DNA from: an uncultured Eubacteriales bacterium
Lineage (GTDB): Bacteria > Bacillota > Clostridia > Oscillospirales > Oscillospiraceae
Reading direction: 5' to 3'
Assembly: GCA_900545925.1 (NCBI GenBank)
Contig: URAZ01000005.1
Location: 1 to 64,000, forward strand
DNA: 64,000 nt
The translations under genes were made by a program, and so were the position numbers. How positions within the stretch are numbered: the first letter of the stretch is position 1; each line of letters starts with the position of its first letter. Shown here one piece after another: positions 33,790 through 42,603 of the stretch. The notes under the pieces were generated by a model that had not been told where the DNA came from, did no database searches, and saw only the letters and a list, made by a program, of their open reading frames with translations.

Positions 33790-34388
33790 AGGTGATTTTA
33801 GCCAGCCAGAACCAACATAAGCTGGTGGAACTGTCTGCAATCTTGTCCCAGCTTGGCTTCGAGATCGCATTGGAATCGGAATACGGCCTGCATGTGGATG
33901 TCGATGAAACAGGCACGACCTTTGAGGAAAATTCTCTCTTGAAGGCCGAGGCTGTCATGAAAGCCAGCGGCCTGCCCGTTCTGGCCGACGATTCCGGCCT
34001 CATGGTCGATGCACTGGACGGCGCGCCGGGCGTCTATTCCGCCCGCTACGGTCATAAAAACTCCGATGCAGAGCGTATCGAGTATCTGCTCAGTAATTTG
34101 AAGGATGTTCCTGCGGAGCAGCGCACAGCAAAGTTCGTCTGCGTCATCACCTGCCTCTGGCCGGATGGCCGGAAGATCGCCGCACGCGGCGAATGCCCCG
34201 GACAGATCCTGCTTGCACCGCAGGGACAGGGGGGCTTTGGATATGACCCCGTGTTTTATCTGCCGGAACTTCAAAAGACCTATGCCGAACTCCGCCCGGA
34301 GGAAAAGAACGCCATCTCCCACCGTGCGCGGGCACTTCAGGCATTTTGCAGAATCTATCGGGAGGAATTTGAACATGATGACAAGTAA
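33786..34388 (+). CDS. rdgB: XTP/dITP diphosphatase (HAM1/RdgB)
   Basis: A 200-residue housecleaning enzyme that hydrolyses deaminated purine triphosphates (XTP, dITP) to monophosphates and pyrophosphate. Conserved parts are ASQNQHKLVE at the start, FEENSLLKAEA, DDSGLMVDALDGAPGVYSAR and GFGYDPVFYLPE, followed by EEKNAISHRARAL. It overlaps ftsY by four bases and the yhbY gene by 14 bases, so the three are probably co-translated. Confidence 0.95.
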   Translation: MKVILASQNQHKLVELSAILSQLGFEIALESEYGLHVDVDETGTTFEENSLLKAEAVMKASGLPVLADDSGLMVDALDGAPGVYSARYGHKNSDAERIEYLLSNLKDVPAEQRTAKFVCVITCLWPDGRKIAARGECPGQILLAPQGQGGFGYDPVFYLPELQKTYAELRPEEKNAISHRARALQAFCRIYREEFEHDDK

Positions 34389-34839
34389 AGAGCGCGCCGA
34401 ATTCCGCGCGCAGGCCAATACGCTGGATGTAACGCTCATTGTCGGTAAGGGCGGCATTTCCGACACGCTTCTGGATGAGGCAGTCGTCCTGTTGGACAGC
34501 CACGAACTGGTCAAGGGCCGCGTCCTTGAGACCTCAGGCCTCACAGCCCGCGAGGCTTCCGACGCCATCTGCGAGGCGCTGGGCGCCGAGGGCATTGCAT
34601 GCGTCGGCACGAAGTTCGTGATTTGGCGCAAGTCCGAAAAAGTGGAGCAGGAAAAGAAAAAGGCAGCCTCAAAAAAGCCGGCCAAAAAAGTCTCCGGCAA
34701 TTATAATCCTGTCAAGGCTGGCCTTCGCGCCCGCAAGCAGGCAGCTGAGCAGCAGCGCAAGCAGCGCAAGCAGTATTTCCACGACAAAGCAGTTTCCGCC
34801 GCGATTGAGCGCAGCCGCCAGCAGAAGGAAGAGCAGTAA
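34375..34839 (+). CDS. yhbY: YhbY-type RNA-binding protein with basic tail
   Basis: A 154-residue CRM-domain protein expected to act in ribosome assembly. The first 95 residues are the YhbY fold (AQANTLDVTLIVGKGGIS with the GKGG loop, ELVKGRVLE, GTKFVIWRKS). A further 55 or so residues are Lys/Arg/Gln-rich (KKAASKKPAKK, ARKQAAEQQRKQRKQ) and are absent from typical 95-100-residue family members; they may add RNA contacts. Tandem ATGs at 34375 and 34378 follow GGGAGGAA. It lies between rdgB and nadD as commonly seen in Clostridia. Confidence 0.88.
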   Translation: MMTSKERAEFRAQANTLDVTLIVGKGGISDTLLDEAVVLLDSHELVKGRVLETSGLTAREASDAICEALGAEGIACVGTKFVIWRKSEKVEQEKKKAASKKPAKKVSGNYNPVKAGLRARKQAAEQQRKQRKQYFHDKAVSAAIERSRQQKEEQ

Positions 34840-34869
34840 ACAGACAAAACACAGACGGAGGTGCGCAGC

Positions 34870-36069
34870 ATGGCAAGGATCGGCGTTTACGGCGGCAGCT
34901 TCAATCCGCCGCATCTGGGGCACATTTTTGCCGCACGGAAGGCGCAGCAGCTGCTGGGACTGGACAAAGTTCTGCTGATTCCGGCGGCTATCCCGCCGCA
35001 CAAGGCTGTGGCCGAGGGCTCACCGGACGGCGAGACGCGTCTTGCACTCACAAAGCTTGCCATAGCAGGAGAAGCGGGTATGGAGGTCAGCCGCATCGAA
35101 CTGGATCGTCCCGGCCCGAGTTACACTGTGGATACGCTGCGCACGCTTCGGGAATGCTATCCGCAGGATGCGCTGTATTTACTCATGGGAACCGATATGT
35201 TCCTGTCCTTTTTCCAATGGCGTGATCCGGAGCACATCGCAAGACTGGCCGTGCCGGTCTGCATGGCCCGCGTCCGCACGGACGAAGCGCTTTCCGCGCA
35301 GCTGCTGGCGCAACAGGCAGCAATGGAGGCTGCGTTCGGTGTCCGACCCATTGTTTTACAGAATGATTGTCTGGAAATCTCGTCAACCGAGGCCAGAAGG
35401 CTTCTGTTTTTTGGCATCGCGGATGAGGTCCTGCACCCGGATGTGCGCTCCATGATCGAGCGGGAGAATCTCTACGGCGTGGGCGTCAAGTATCATGCAC
35501 TGCCATTTGATGAACTGCGCCGCGTCAGCCTCTCCCTTCACAAAGAAAAACGCCGCGCCCACGCGCAGGGCGTGTCCGATACTGCCGTGCTGCTGGCGAG
35601 GAAATACGGCGCGGATGAGACGGACGCCGCTCGGGCAGGAATCCTGCACGATATCACCAAGGCGCTTTCTCCGGCGCAGCAGCAAAAGCTGGTCGATCAT
35701 TGGAAGCTGCCGGTGTCGCCGTTTGAATACACGCAGACCAAGCTGCTTCACGCCAAGACCGGCGCAGCCGCTGCCGAGCGCATCTTCGGCGAAGATGCCG
35801 CTGTCGTCTCCGCCATTGACTATCATACGACCGGCAGAGCCAACATGACCCTGTTGGAAAAAATCATTTACATTGCAGATTACATGGAGCCGAACCGTGA
35901 TTTTCCGGGCGTTGACCGCCTGCGGGAAACCGTCTGGCGTGATCTGGACGAAGGCGTCCTGCTCGGCATCAATATGACGCTCGAACAGCTTGCCCAGAAG
36001 GGCCAGCCCGCCTGTACCGATTCCCTTGCAGCACGCGACTGGCTTCTGAGTACCCGAAAGGAACCCTGA
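34870..36069 (+). CDS. nadD: Fused nicotinate-nucleotide adenylyltransferase and YqeK HD phosphohydrolase
   Basis: A 399-residue two-domain protein. Residues 1-200 are NadD, which makes deamido-NAD: GVYGGSFNPPHLGH holds the HxGH nucleotidyl-transfer motif, and EISSTEARR is the second signature. Residues about 210-390 are YqeK, an HD-domain enzyme that in Bacillus hydrolyses diadenosine tetraphosphate; AGILHDITKAL carries the HD pair and IDYHTTGR a later His. In Bacillus these are separate neighbouring genes. No stop or restart is visible at the junction. The start ATG at 34870 follows GGAGGTG. The LCP gene begins at the next base after the stop. Confidence 0.92.
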   Translation: MARIGVYGGSFNPPHLGHIFAARKAQQLLGLDKVLLIPAAIPPHKAVAEGSPDGETRLALTKLAIAGEAGMEVSRIELDRPGPSYTVDTLRTLRECYPQDALYLLMGTDMFLSFFQWRDPEHIARLAVPVCMARVRTDEALSAQLLAQQAAMEAAFGVRPIVLQNDCLEISSTEARRLLFFGIADEVLHPDVRSMIERENLYGVGVKYHALPFDELRRVSLSLHKEKRRAHAQGVSDTAVLLARKYGADETDAARAGILHDITKALSPAQQQKLVDHWKLPVSPFEYTQTKLLHAKTGAAAAERIFGEDAAVVSAIDYHTTGRANMTLLEKIIYIADYMEPNRDFPGVDRLRETVWRDLDEGVLLGINMTLEQLAQKGQPACTDSLAARDWLLSTRKEP

Positions 36070-37359
36070 ATGAAACTATTTGGAAATCGCCGCCGCGCGG
36101 CGCATGCGAAGAGGACCTCCCTTCCGCGCGGAGTGCGCACGGCGCTGATCATTACAGCGGTGATACTTCTGCTTTCAGGCAGTGTGTTTGCGGCGTGGAA
36201 GCTGCTTGTAAAGCCAGTGGAGCGGCCGGCGATCTCTGCGCCGGAACCGGAGCCTCCTGCCGTTGAGCCTGAGACGCCGGAGCCCTCTGTCGTCCATGTG
36301 ACGCCGCAGGAGGTTGAGCCGGAGCCGCAGCCGGAGGAGGATGTGCCCACCGAGCAGCCGAAGGCGCTGCGCGACGGCGTGTATAACATCCTCATCTGCG
36401 GTACGGACGGCGACGGCTACCGCACCGACACCATCATCATTGCCCATCTGGATGCAAACAACCATACAGTTGCGCTTCTGTCCATTCCGCGCGACACGCC
36501 GGTCGCAACTGGAAACGGGGGCCTCATGAAGATCAACTCGGTCTATGCGGGCGGCGGGACGGATGGTATGGAGCGCCTTGCCTCACGCCTTCAGAGTTTG
36601 CTTGGCTTCCCGGTTGATGGTTATGTGCTCGTTGATCTCGAGGCGTTCAAAAAGACCGTCGATCTGGTTGGCGGCATCGACTTTGACGTGCCGCAGGACA
36701 TGAATTATGACGACGCTTCGCAGGATCTGCACATCCATCTGCAAAAGGGAATGCAGCATCTGGACGGCGAAAAGGCGATGGAACTTGTCCGCTTCCGCAA
36801 GGGCTATGCCTCACAGGATATCCAGCGCACACAGGTGCAGCAGCAGTTTTTAAAGGCGCTGGCAAAACAGTGCCTGTCTGTTGGCAGCCTGACCAAGCTT
36901 AAGGAATTTGCAGACATTTTTGTAGAATATGTCACGACAAACCTCACCACCGGCAATATGGTCTGGTTCGGCAAGGAACTGCTTGCCTGCGATTTTGACG
37001 CCATGCAGACCTACACCGCTGAGGGCGAGGGCGCGATGATCAACGGCGCGTCCTATTATCCACTCTACGCAGGCCGGCTTCTGGAAATTGTCAACGCCGC
37101 CTTCAATCCCTATGACGCGCCGATTGCCTCCGGCAGTCTGAACGTCATCACGCCCGATCAGGCGTATTCCTATCAGAAAAAGCCTGACCCGGAGCCTGAA
37201 ACGCCGGAAGATGCGGAGCAGTCGGAGGAATCGGAAGATCCTGGCGACATGGAAACACCGGAGGAACCGCAGGAGCCGGAGAACCCGGATTCCAGTGAAG
37301 ACCCCTTCCCGGACGGTATGGTCTGGGAGGATCCCGATACAGATCAGAAAGGAACATAA
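36070..37359 (+). CDS. LytR-CpsA-Psr family wall-polymer ligase
   Basis: A 429-residue membrane-anchored LCP protein. A basic N-terminus precedes one helix (about residues 22-42), then a Pro/Glu-rich linker (45-95), then the LCP catalytic domain (about 105-330) with ICGTDGDGYRTDTIIIAHL and LLSIPRDTPV, whose Asp and Arg residues fit those that bind the lipid pyrophosphate. The last 60 residues are highly acidic and Pro-rich. LCP enzymes attach teichoic acids or other polymers to peptidoglycan, which fits the TagO- and WecB-like genes near 60 kb. The gene abuts nadD-yqeK with no spacer. Confidence 0.9.
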   Translation: MKLFGNRRRAAHAKRTSLPRGVRTALIITAVILLLSGSVFAAWKLLVKPVERPAISAPEPEPPAVEPETPEPSVVHVTPQEVEPEPQPEEDVPTEQPKALRDGVYNILICGTDGDGYRTDTIIIAHLDANNHTVALLSIPRDTPVATGNGGLMKINSVYAGGGTDGMERLASRLQSLLGFPVDGYVLVDLEAFKKTVDLVGGIDFDVPQDMNYDDASQDLHIHLQKGMQHLDGEKAMELVRFRKGYASQDIQRTQVQQQFLKALAKQCLSVGSLTKLKEFADIFVEYVTTNLTTGNMVWFGKELLACDFDAMQTYTAEGEGAMINGASYYPLYAGRLLEIVNAAFNPYDAPIASGSLNVITPDQAYSYQKKPDPEPETPEDAEQSEESEDPGDMETPEEPQEPENPDSSEDPFPDGMVWEDPDTDQKGT

Positions 37360-37363
37360 AACC

Positions 37364-37729
37364 ATGCTCAGTGCAAAAGAAGTGGCCGCGCTTGCGGCAA
37401 AGGCGCTCGACGCCAAAATGGGCGAGGATATCCGCCTCATCGGCATTACCGACATTTCGACCCTCGCCGACTATTTCCTCATCTGCACCGCCACCAGTTC
37501 CACCCATGTCAAGACTCTCTGCGACGCAGTTGAAGAGGCGATGGACGAGGCAGGCGAGCCGATGCTCTCCCGGGAAGGCCATCGCGGCGGTACATGGGTG
37601 CTCATGGACTTTGGCAGCCTCGTTGTGCACGTCTTTACGGCCGAGGCCAGAAAGTTCTATGACCTCGAGCGCCTTTGGCAGGACGGCCATCAGATGAATC
37701 TGTCTGCGGTTTTGGGCGAAAACGCTTGA
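37364..37729 (+). CDS. rsfS: Ribosome silencing factor RsfS
   Basis: A 121-residue RsfS/Iojap protein. It binds ribosomal protein L14 and keeps subunits apart under starvation. Conserved parts are ITDISTLADYFLICTATSS, GHRGGTWVLMDFGSLVVHVF and ARKFYDLERLW. The ATG at 37364 follows AGAAAGGAAC, and the start lies five bases after the LCP stop. The last codons overlap the -35 region of the leuS promoter. Confidence 0.94.
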   Translation: MLSAKEVAALAAKALDAKMGEDIRLIGITDISTLADYFLICTATSSTHVKTLCDAVEEAMDEAGEPMLSREGHRGGTWVLMDFGSLVVHVFTAEARKFYDLERLWQDGHQMNLSAVLGENA

Positions 37730-37754
37730 CAAACGGAGCAAAAAAACGTACAAT
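37726..37754 (+). promoter_or_regulatory. Promoter of the leuS T-box transcript
   Basis: TTGACA (37726-37731), 17 bp spacer, TACAAT (37749-37754), overlapping the rsfS stop codon. Confidence 0.75.
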
Positions 37755-37761
37755 GACCCGG

Positions 37762-37992
37762 TAAAAGGCAAAGAAGGGGAATACCCTGCGCGATTTTTTC
37801 AGAGACCCGGCGGTCGGTGCAAGCCGGGAAAATCAACCGGACGTCTCTCACCCCAGAGCCGCCGCCCCGAAGGCAGTAAGGGCGGACGCATGGCCGCGTT
37901 AAAGGCTGCTTGAGGGCTGCTAAAAAAACAGCCGAATCAGGGTGGTACCGCGTATCTTAACGCCCCTGACCGTATGGTCAGGGGCGTTTTTT
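37762..37992 (+). promoter_or_regulatory. T-box leader of leuS
   Basis: The conserved T-box sequence AGGGTGGTACCGCG lies at 37939-37952 and is followed by a terminator stem (CGCCCCTGAC with its complement, T run, about 37960-37992). Upstream, AGAGAC (37801-37806) can pair with GTCTCT (37843-37848) to close a short stem I that contains GGTGCAAGCC. The triplet CTC at 37847-37849 followed by A suits a leucine specifier and agrees with the gene downstream. Uncharged leucine tRNA would favour the antiterminator and leuS expression. Confidence 0.92.
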
Positions 37993-38024
37993 ATGAACGA
38001 AATTATGAGACAAAGGAGTTTGTT

Positions 38025-40529
38025 ATGAAATACGATTTTGCAGCCATTGAGAAGAAATGGCAGAAAAAATGGGAGCAGGAGAAGCCCTATGCCGCCGTCA
38101 CTGGGGACAAAAAGCCAAAGTTTTACGGCCTGATCGAGTTCCCATACCCCTCCGCTGCCGGTCTTCATGTCGGCCATCCGCGTCCGTTTACAGCCATGGA
38201 TATCATCTGCCGCAAAAAGCGCATGCAGGGCTATAACGTCCTGAACCCCATCGGCTTCGATGCATTTGGCCTGCCGACGGAAAACTTCGCCATCAAAAAC
38301 CACATCCATCCGGCCATCGTCACCAAGCGGAATATCGAAAACTTCACCCGTCAGCTCAAAATGCTCGGCTACGGTTTCGACTGGGAGCGCGTCATCGACA
38401 CAACCGACCCGGATTATTACCGCTGGACGCAGTGGATCTTCCTGCAGATGTACAAGCACGGCCTTGCTTATAAGACCACGATGCCCGTCAACTGGTGCAC
38501 CAGCTGCAAGTGTGTACTTGCCAACGAAGAGGTCGTTGAGGGTGTGTGTGAGCGCTGCGGCGCGCCGGTTGTCCGCAAGGAAAAGAGCCAGTGGATGCTG
38601 CGCATCACGAAATATGCCGACCGTCTGATCGACGATCTCGATCTCGAAGGTCTGGATTATATTGAGCGTGTCAAGACTCAGCAGAAAAACTGGATCGGCC
38701 GCTCTACCGGCACGGAAGTGACCTTCAAGACCAATACCGAAGACGATATCACCGTTTACACAACCCGCGTTGACACGCTCTTCGGTGTGACGTATACCGT
38801 CATTTCCCCGGAGCATCCACTGCTGAACAAGTGGAAGGAGCGCATCGCCAACTGGGCCGACGTCGAAGCTTACAAGCAGGCAGCTGCCCGCAAGTCCGAT
38901 TTTGAACGCGGCGAACTCAACAAGGACAAGACCGGCGTCCGCCTTGAGGGCATCGAGGTCACGAATCCTGCCACCGGCAAGGTCGTGCCGATGTTCGTCT
39001 CCGATTATGTTCTTATGAGTTACGGCACGGGCATTGTCATGGGCGTTCCAGGCCACGATCAGAGAGACTGGGACTTTGCAACGAAGTTCGGTCTGCCTAT
39101 CGTCGAGGTCGTTCAGGGCGGCGATATCACCAAGAGTGCATTCACGCTCAAGGACGATACCGGCATCATGGTCAATTCCGGCTTCCTCAACGGCATGACT
39201 GTCAAGGAAGCTATCCCTGCCATGAAGCAGTATGCCATCGAGCAGGGTTGGGGCCATGAGAAAGTGAATTACAAGCTGCGCGACTGGGTTTTCTCCCGCC
39301 AGCGCTACTGGGGCGAGCCCATCCCGATGATCTCCTGCCCGAAGTGCGGCTGGGTGCCGGTTCCCGAGGAGCAGCTGCCCGTTGTTCTTCCGCAGGTTGA
39401 CAGCTATGAGCCGACTGACGATGGCGAAAGCCCACTGTCTAAGATGACCGACTGGGTCAACACTACTTGCCCGTGCTGCGGCGGCCCGGCCAAACGCGAG
39501 ACGGACACCATGCCCCAGTGGGCAGGCTCCAGCTGGTATTATCTGCGCTATATGGACCCGCACGACGAGAATGCTCCCGTCTCCAAAGAAGCTGAAACCT
39601 ATTGGGCCCCCGTTGACTGGTATAACGGCGGTATGGAGCACACGACGCTTCACCTGCTGTACTCCCGCTTCTGGCACAAGTTCCTCTATGATATCGGCGT
39701 CGTCCACACGAAAGAGCCGTATGCCAAGCGCACCAGCCACGGCATGATTCTCGGCCAGAACCCGCACTACGTCGGAAACGTCTCCACGGAGGAAGAAAAG
39801 CAGGCACTGATTGAGAAGTACGGCAATCAGGCGCTGCGCCCAGCGGTCAAGATGTCTAAATCTCTCGGCAACGTCGTCAACCCCGACGATGTTGTAAAAG
39901 CCTACGGCGCGGACACAATGCGCCTGTATATTATGTTCATCGGCGATTTTGAGAAGGTTGCGACATGGTCTGACGAGGCTGTCAAGGGCTCCAAGCGTTT
40001 CCTGGACCGCTGCTGGAATCTCATGGACATGGCCGCTGATTCCGAGGAACTCAGCGAAAAGAACGAGGCCGTCATTCACAAGACCATCCGTAAGGTCACG
40101 CAGGACATTGACGAACTCAAGATGAATACCGCAATCGCCGCGCTTATGACCATGGTCAACGAGTTCTACGCCAATGGTCTGACAAAGGGCGATCTGAAGA
40201 TGCTCATGCTCATGCTCAGCCCGTTCGCCCCGCACATGGTCGAAGAGATGTGGGAACTGACCGGCGAGGCTGCCAAGACCGGCACCATGGCCATGCAGCA
40301 GCCGTGGCCGGAATACGACGAGAGCAAGACCGTCGCGTCCCATGTCGAGATGGCCGTGCAGGTGCTCGGCAAACTCAAGGGCACGATCAATGTCCCCGTT
40401 GATTCCGAGCAGGACTTCATCGTCGAGACGGCAAAGCAGAACGAGAAGGTTGCCCGCGCTATTGACGGCAAGAACATCGTAAAGGTTATTCTCGTCAAGA
40501 ACAAGCTTGTGAATTTGATCGTAAAGTAA
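38025..40529 (+). CDS. leuS: Leucyl-tRNA synthetase
   Basis: An 834-residue class I synthetase charging tRNA-Leu. The HIGH-type motif is LHVGHPRPF near residue 45, zinc-ribbon-like Cys pairs (CTSCKC, CERCG) lie around 160-195, an editing (CP1) domain follows, and KMSKSLGNVV is the KMSKS loop near residue 610. The C-terminal anticodon domain is complete. The ATG at 38025 follows AAAGGAG. Expression is governed by the T-box leader immediately upstream. Confidence 0.97.
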   Translation: MKYDFAAIEKKWQKKWEQEKPYAAVTGDKKPKFYGLIEFPYPSAAGLHVGHPRPFTAMDIICRKKRMQGYNVLNPIGFDAFGLPTENFAIKNHIHPAIVTKRNIENFTRQLKMLGYGFDWERVIDTTDPDYYRWTQWIFLQMYKHGLAYKTTMPVNWCTSCKCVLANEEVVEGVCERCGAPVVRKEKSQWMLRITKYADRLIDDLDLEGLDYIERVKTQQKNWIGRSTGTEVTFKTNTEDDITVYTTRVDTLFGVTYTVISPEHPLLNKWKERIANWADVEAYKQAAARKSDFERGELNKDKTGVRLEGIEVTNPATGKVVPMFVSDYVLMSYGTGIVMGVPGHDQRDWDFATKFGLPIVEVVQGGDITKSAFTLKDDTGIMVNSGFLNGMTVKEAIPAMKQYAIEQGWGHEKVNYKLRDWVFSRQRYWGEPIPMISCPKCGWVPVPEEQLPVVLPQVDSYEPTDDGESPLSKMTDWVNTTCPCCGGPAKRETDTMPQWAGSSWYYLRYMDPHDENAPVSKEAETYWAPVDWYNGGMEHTTLHLLYSRFWHKFLYDIGVVHTKEPYAKRTSHGMILGQNPHYVGNVSTEEEKQALIEKYGNQALRPAVKMSKSLGNVVNPDDVVKAYGADTMRLYIMFIGDFEKVATWSDEAVKGSKRFLDRCWNLMDMAADSEELSEKNEAVIHKTIRKVTQDIDELKMNTAIAALMTMVNEFYANGLTKGDLKMLMLMLSPFAPHMVEEMWELTGEAAKTGTMAMQQPWPEYDESKTVASHVEMAVQVLGKLKGTINVPVDSEQDFIVETAKQNEKVARAIDGKNIVKVILVKNKLVNLIVK

Positions 40530-40567
40530 CATTTTTTTGAATTCTGCCGGACAGTCGAAAAAAATAC

Positions 40568-40596
40568 TTGACAAGATTCGGCTTGTTCACTATAAT
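40568..40596 (+). promoter_or_regulatory. Consensus promoter of rpsU
   Basis: TTGACA (40568-40573), exact 17 bp spacer, TATAAT (40591-40596): both hexamers are perfect, as expected for a ribosomal protein gene. Confidence 0.85.
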
Positions 40597-40666
40597 AATC
40601 AAGCCAATTATGTTGGCCCTGAAAGCAGCCTGGAAATAGCCGGCTGCATCGGAGGGAGGGAAAACA

Positions 40667-40849
40667 ATGTCTGAAGTTCGCGTCAAGGAAGGCGAGTCCC
40701 TGGAGAATGCTCTCAAGCGGTTCAAGCGCAGCTGCGCCAAGGCCGGCGTCATCGCCGAGGTCAAGAAGAGAGAGCACTACGTCAGCCCCAGCCTGAAGCG
40801 TAAGCAGAAGTCTGAAGCTGCTCGCAAGAACAGAAAGAAGTTCTATTGA
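40667..40849 (+). CDS. rpsU: 30S ribosomal protein S21
   Basis: A 60-residue basic ribosomal protein of the small subunit, with the family start EVRVKEGESLENALKRFKR and the Lys/Arg-rich end RKQKSEAARKNRKKFY. It has its own consensus promoter, a GGAGGGAGG ribosome site and a strong terminator, so it is a single-gene unit. Confidence 0.97.
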   Translation: MSEVRVKEGESLENALKRFKRSCAKAGVIAEVKKREHYVSPSLKRKQKSEAARKNRKKFY

Positions 40850-40872
40850 TCCCTTCCCGGTTCATAAGACAG

Positions 40873-40905
40873 AAAACGCTCCGTGCAGACGCACGGAGCG
40901 TTTTT
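40873..40905 (+). terminator. Terminator of rpsU
   Basis: A 13 bp stem (AAACGCTCCGTGC with GCACGGAGCGTTT) with a four-base loop and T run. Confidence 0.85.
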
Positions 40906-40940
40906 CAAGTATAGGGGCTTCCCCTGCGCTCAAGAGTTTG

Positions 40941-40970
40941 GTAGGGGCGGACAGAGTCGTCCGCCCCTAC
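40941..40970. repeat. Solo palindrome of the GTAGGGGC type
   Basis: GTAGGGGCGGAC and its exact complement around AGAGTC. The ends are of the same type as the terminal repeats of the elements at 59598-59703 and 62802-62905. The bases after it (to about 41060) share scattered similarity with the interior of those elements. Confidence 0.6.
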
Positions 40971-41096
40971 ACCGAAACAGGAAAGTGCTTGCGGCTTCGC
41001 CGCAAAGTTCCGAAGAAATTCACTGCATCCTGCCAGGCGGAGCAGCGCTCCTCCCATGCCAGTCTCTTGTGTATGCTTGACGCAGCAAGGTCTGCA

Positions 41097-41621
41097 TTAC
41101 CCGAAAAACACCCGCACGCTCAGCGCTGCCATACAGAAGCCGGTCAAATCGGCGATCAGCGCCGCTGGCAGCGCATAGCGCGTTTTTTTGACCCCCGCTG
41201 CACCAAAATAGACGCTGATGGTGTAGAATGTCGTCTCCGATGAGCCGAGCATGACCGCGGCTGTCCGCCCGATTACAGAATCGACCCCGTATTCTCGCAT
41301 CAGGTCTGTCCCGACGGCCAACGCTGCACTGCCGCTGAGCGGCCGGATGAGCACCAGCGGCGCAACCTCCGGCGGCATGCCGAGCAACCGGAAGACCGGT
41401 GCGAAAACGGGCGTGAGCAGTTCAAAAAAACCGCTTCGCCGCAGCATTGTCACCGCTGTCAGCATCAAAATCAGCGTTGGGATAAGCGAGAACATCAGCC
41501 GCAGCCCGTCCTGCGCGCCTGCCAGCATCCCGTCATACACGTCCTGTTTTTTTGCAATCCCTGCTGCGCCAGCCAGCAGCAAAAGCGCGGGCAGCAGCAG
41601 TTCAGTCAGGTTTTCCAGCAT
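41097..41621 (-). CDS. spmB: Spore maturation protein B
   Basis: A 174-residue membrane protein of the nucleoside-recognition (Gate) superfamily, with about five helices. The segment RPLSGSAALAVGTDLMREYG and GSSETTFYTISVYFGAAG are conserved in SpmB. With SpmA it is needed in Bacillus for full dehydration of the spore core. It overlaps the end of spmA by 16 bp. Confidence 0.9.
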   Translation of the reverse strand: MLENLTELLLPALLLLAGAAGIAKKQDVYDGMLAGAQDGLRLMFSLIPTLILMLTAVTMLRRSGFFELLTPVFAPVFRLLGMPPEVAPLVLIRPLSGSAALAVGTDLMREYGVDSVIGRTAAVMLGSSETTFYTISVYFGAAGVKKTRYALPAALIADLTGFCMAALSVRVFFG

Positions 41622-42187
41622 CGGCTCAATCCCTTCGCCGCCAGAATTCCGGCCCCGACTGAGCAGGCCGACGCCAGCCAGACGGCGGGTAAAATATCAA
41701 ACGCGTGCACCGCGCCAAGCTGCGCGCGGACAGCTGCAACTGTTGATGGAATCAGCTGCAGGGATGCTGTATTCATCACGACCAGCAGGCACATTTCATC
41801 CGATGCTCCCTTGCCTCCGGCAAGCGTCTGCATGCGCTGCGCTGCCCGGATGCCAAGCGGCGTTGCTGCATTTCCAAGCCCCAGCAGATTCGCGCTCAGA
41901 TTGCCGCACAGGTTCCAGAAGCCTTCGGAGTCTGTAGCACATACCGGAAACAGCCGCTGCAGTACAGGCCGCAGCGCCGCGCATAGCTTTTCTGTCAATC
42001 CCGCGCGCTCCATCGCCTGTGACAGCCCCGACCACAGGCAGATCGGACCTGCCAGCGTCAGCGCCAATTCCAGCCCCGCCCGCGCACCGCTGAGTCCTGC
42101 CATACCAGACGAAAATGGCGTTCCGGTCAGCAGATCAGACACAAACGCAAGCAAAATCAGGCCAAACCAGAGAAAATTCAACAACAT
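41606..42187 (-). CDS. spmA: Spore maturation protein A
   Basis: A 193-residue membrane protein paired with SpmB. Conserved parts are the N-terminal helix, GPICLWSGLSQAMERAGL, SANLLGLGNAATPLGIRAA and MCLLVVMNTASLQLIPST. Together the two proteins resemble a split transporter, and their role in spore core dehydration is known from Bacillus and Clostridium. The pair runs divergently from the AbrB-type gene, with 155 bp between the start codons. Confidence 0.9.
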   Translation of the reverse strand: MLLNFLWFGLILLAFVSDLLTGTPFSSGMAGLSGARAGLELALTLAGPICLWSGLSQAMERAGLTEKLCAALRPVLQRLFPVCATDSEGFWNLCGNLSANLLGLGNAATPLGIRAAQRMQTLAGGKGASDEMCLLVVMNTASLQLIPSTVAAVRAQLGAVHAFDILPAVWLASACSVGAGILAAKGLSRCWKT

Positions 42188-42342
42188 ATTTCGCTCTCCG
42201 ACAAGAAAAAGATTTTTTGTTCAAAATTTGTACATAATTGGATGGTAAAATAAAGTGGCTTGAGGGAGCGCTGTCAGATGTCCATGCAGCATCCGGCAGC
42301 TAGATCCAAAGGTGCATGGAAAAAATAAGGGGGTTGTTTACA

Positions 42343-42588
42343 ATGAAATCCACAGGTATCGTCAGAAAGGTTGACGAACTCGGCAGAATCGTTCTGCCCA
42401 TCGAACTGCGTCGTACGCTCGACATCGCAGAGAAGGACGCTATTGAAATCTATGTCGATGGCGAATCCATTATTCTCAAGAAGTACGAGCCGACCTGCAT
42501 CTTCTGCGGCGACGGCAGAAATGTCGAGAACTACAGAGGTAAGAACATCTGCGCAAACTGCATGAAAGAACTTAGATCCGGCAAGTAA
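42343..42588 (+). CDS. AbrB/SpoVT-type regulator with C-terminal zinc ribbon
   Basis: An 81-residue protein. Residues 1-50 are a swapped-hairpin AbrB DNA-binding domain (STGIVRKVDELGRIVLPIELRRTL). The remainder has CIFCGD and ICANCM, two CxxC pairs that could bind zinc. Bacillus AbrB controls transition-state genes; the zinc-bearing form is common in Clostridia but poorly studied. The ATG at 42343 follows AAGGGGG; an in-frame start at 42316 gives nine extra residues and no better ribosome site. It lies between spore genes, but a role in sporulation is only an inference. Confidence 0.85.
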   Translation: MKSTGIVRKVDELGRIVLPIELRRTLDIAEKDAIEIYVDGESIILKKYEPTCIFCGDGRNVENYRGKNICANCMKELRSGK

Positions 42589-42603
42589 GAGAACCAAAAA
42601 AAC

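Noticed and set aside
37920..40574. An 884-codon minus-strand open frame
   Set aside because: It is the antisense of leuS, a common effect of high GC content, and lacks any domain.
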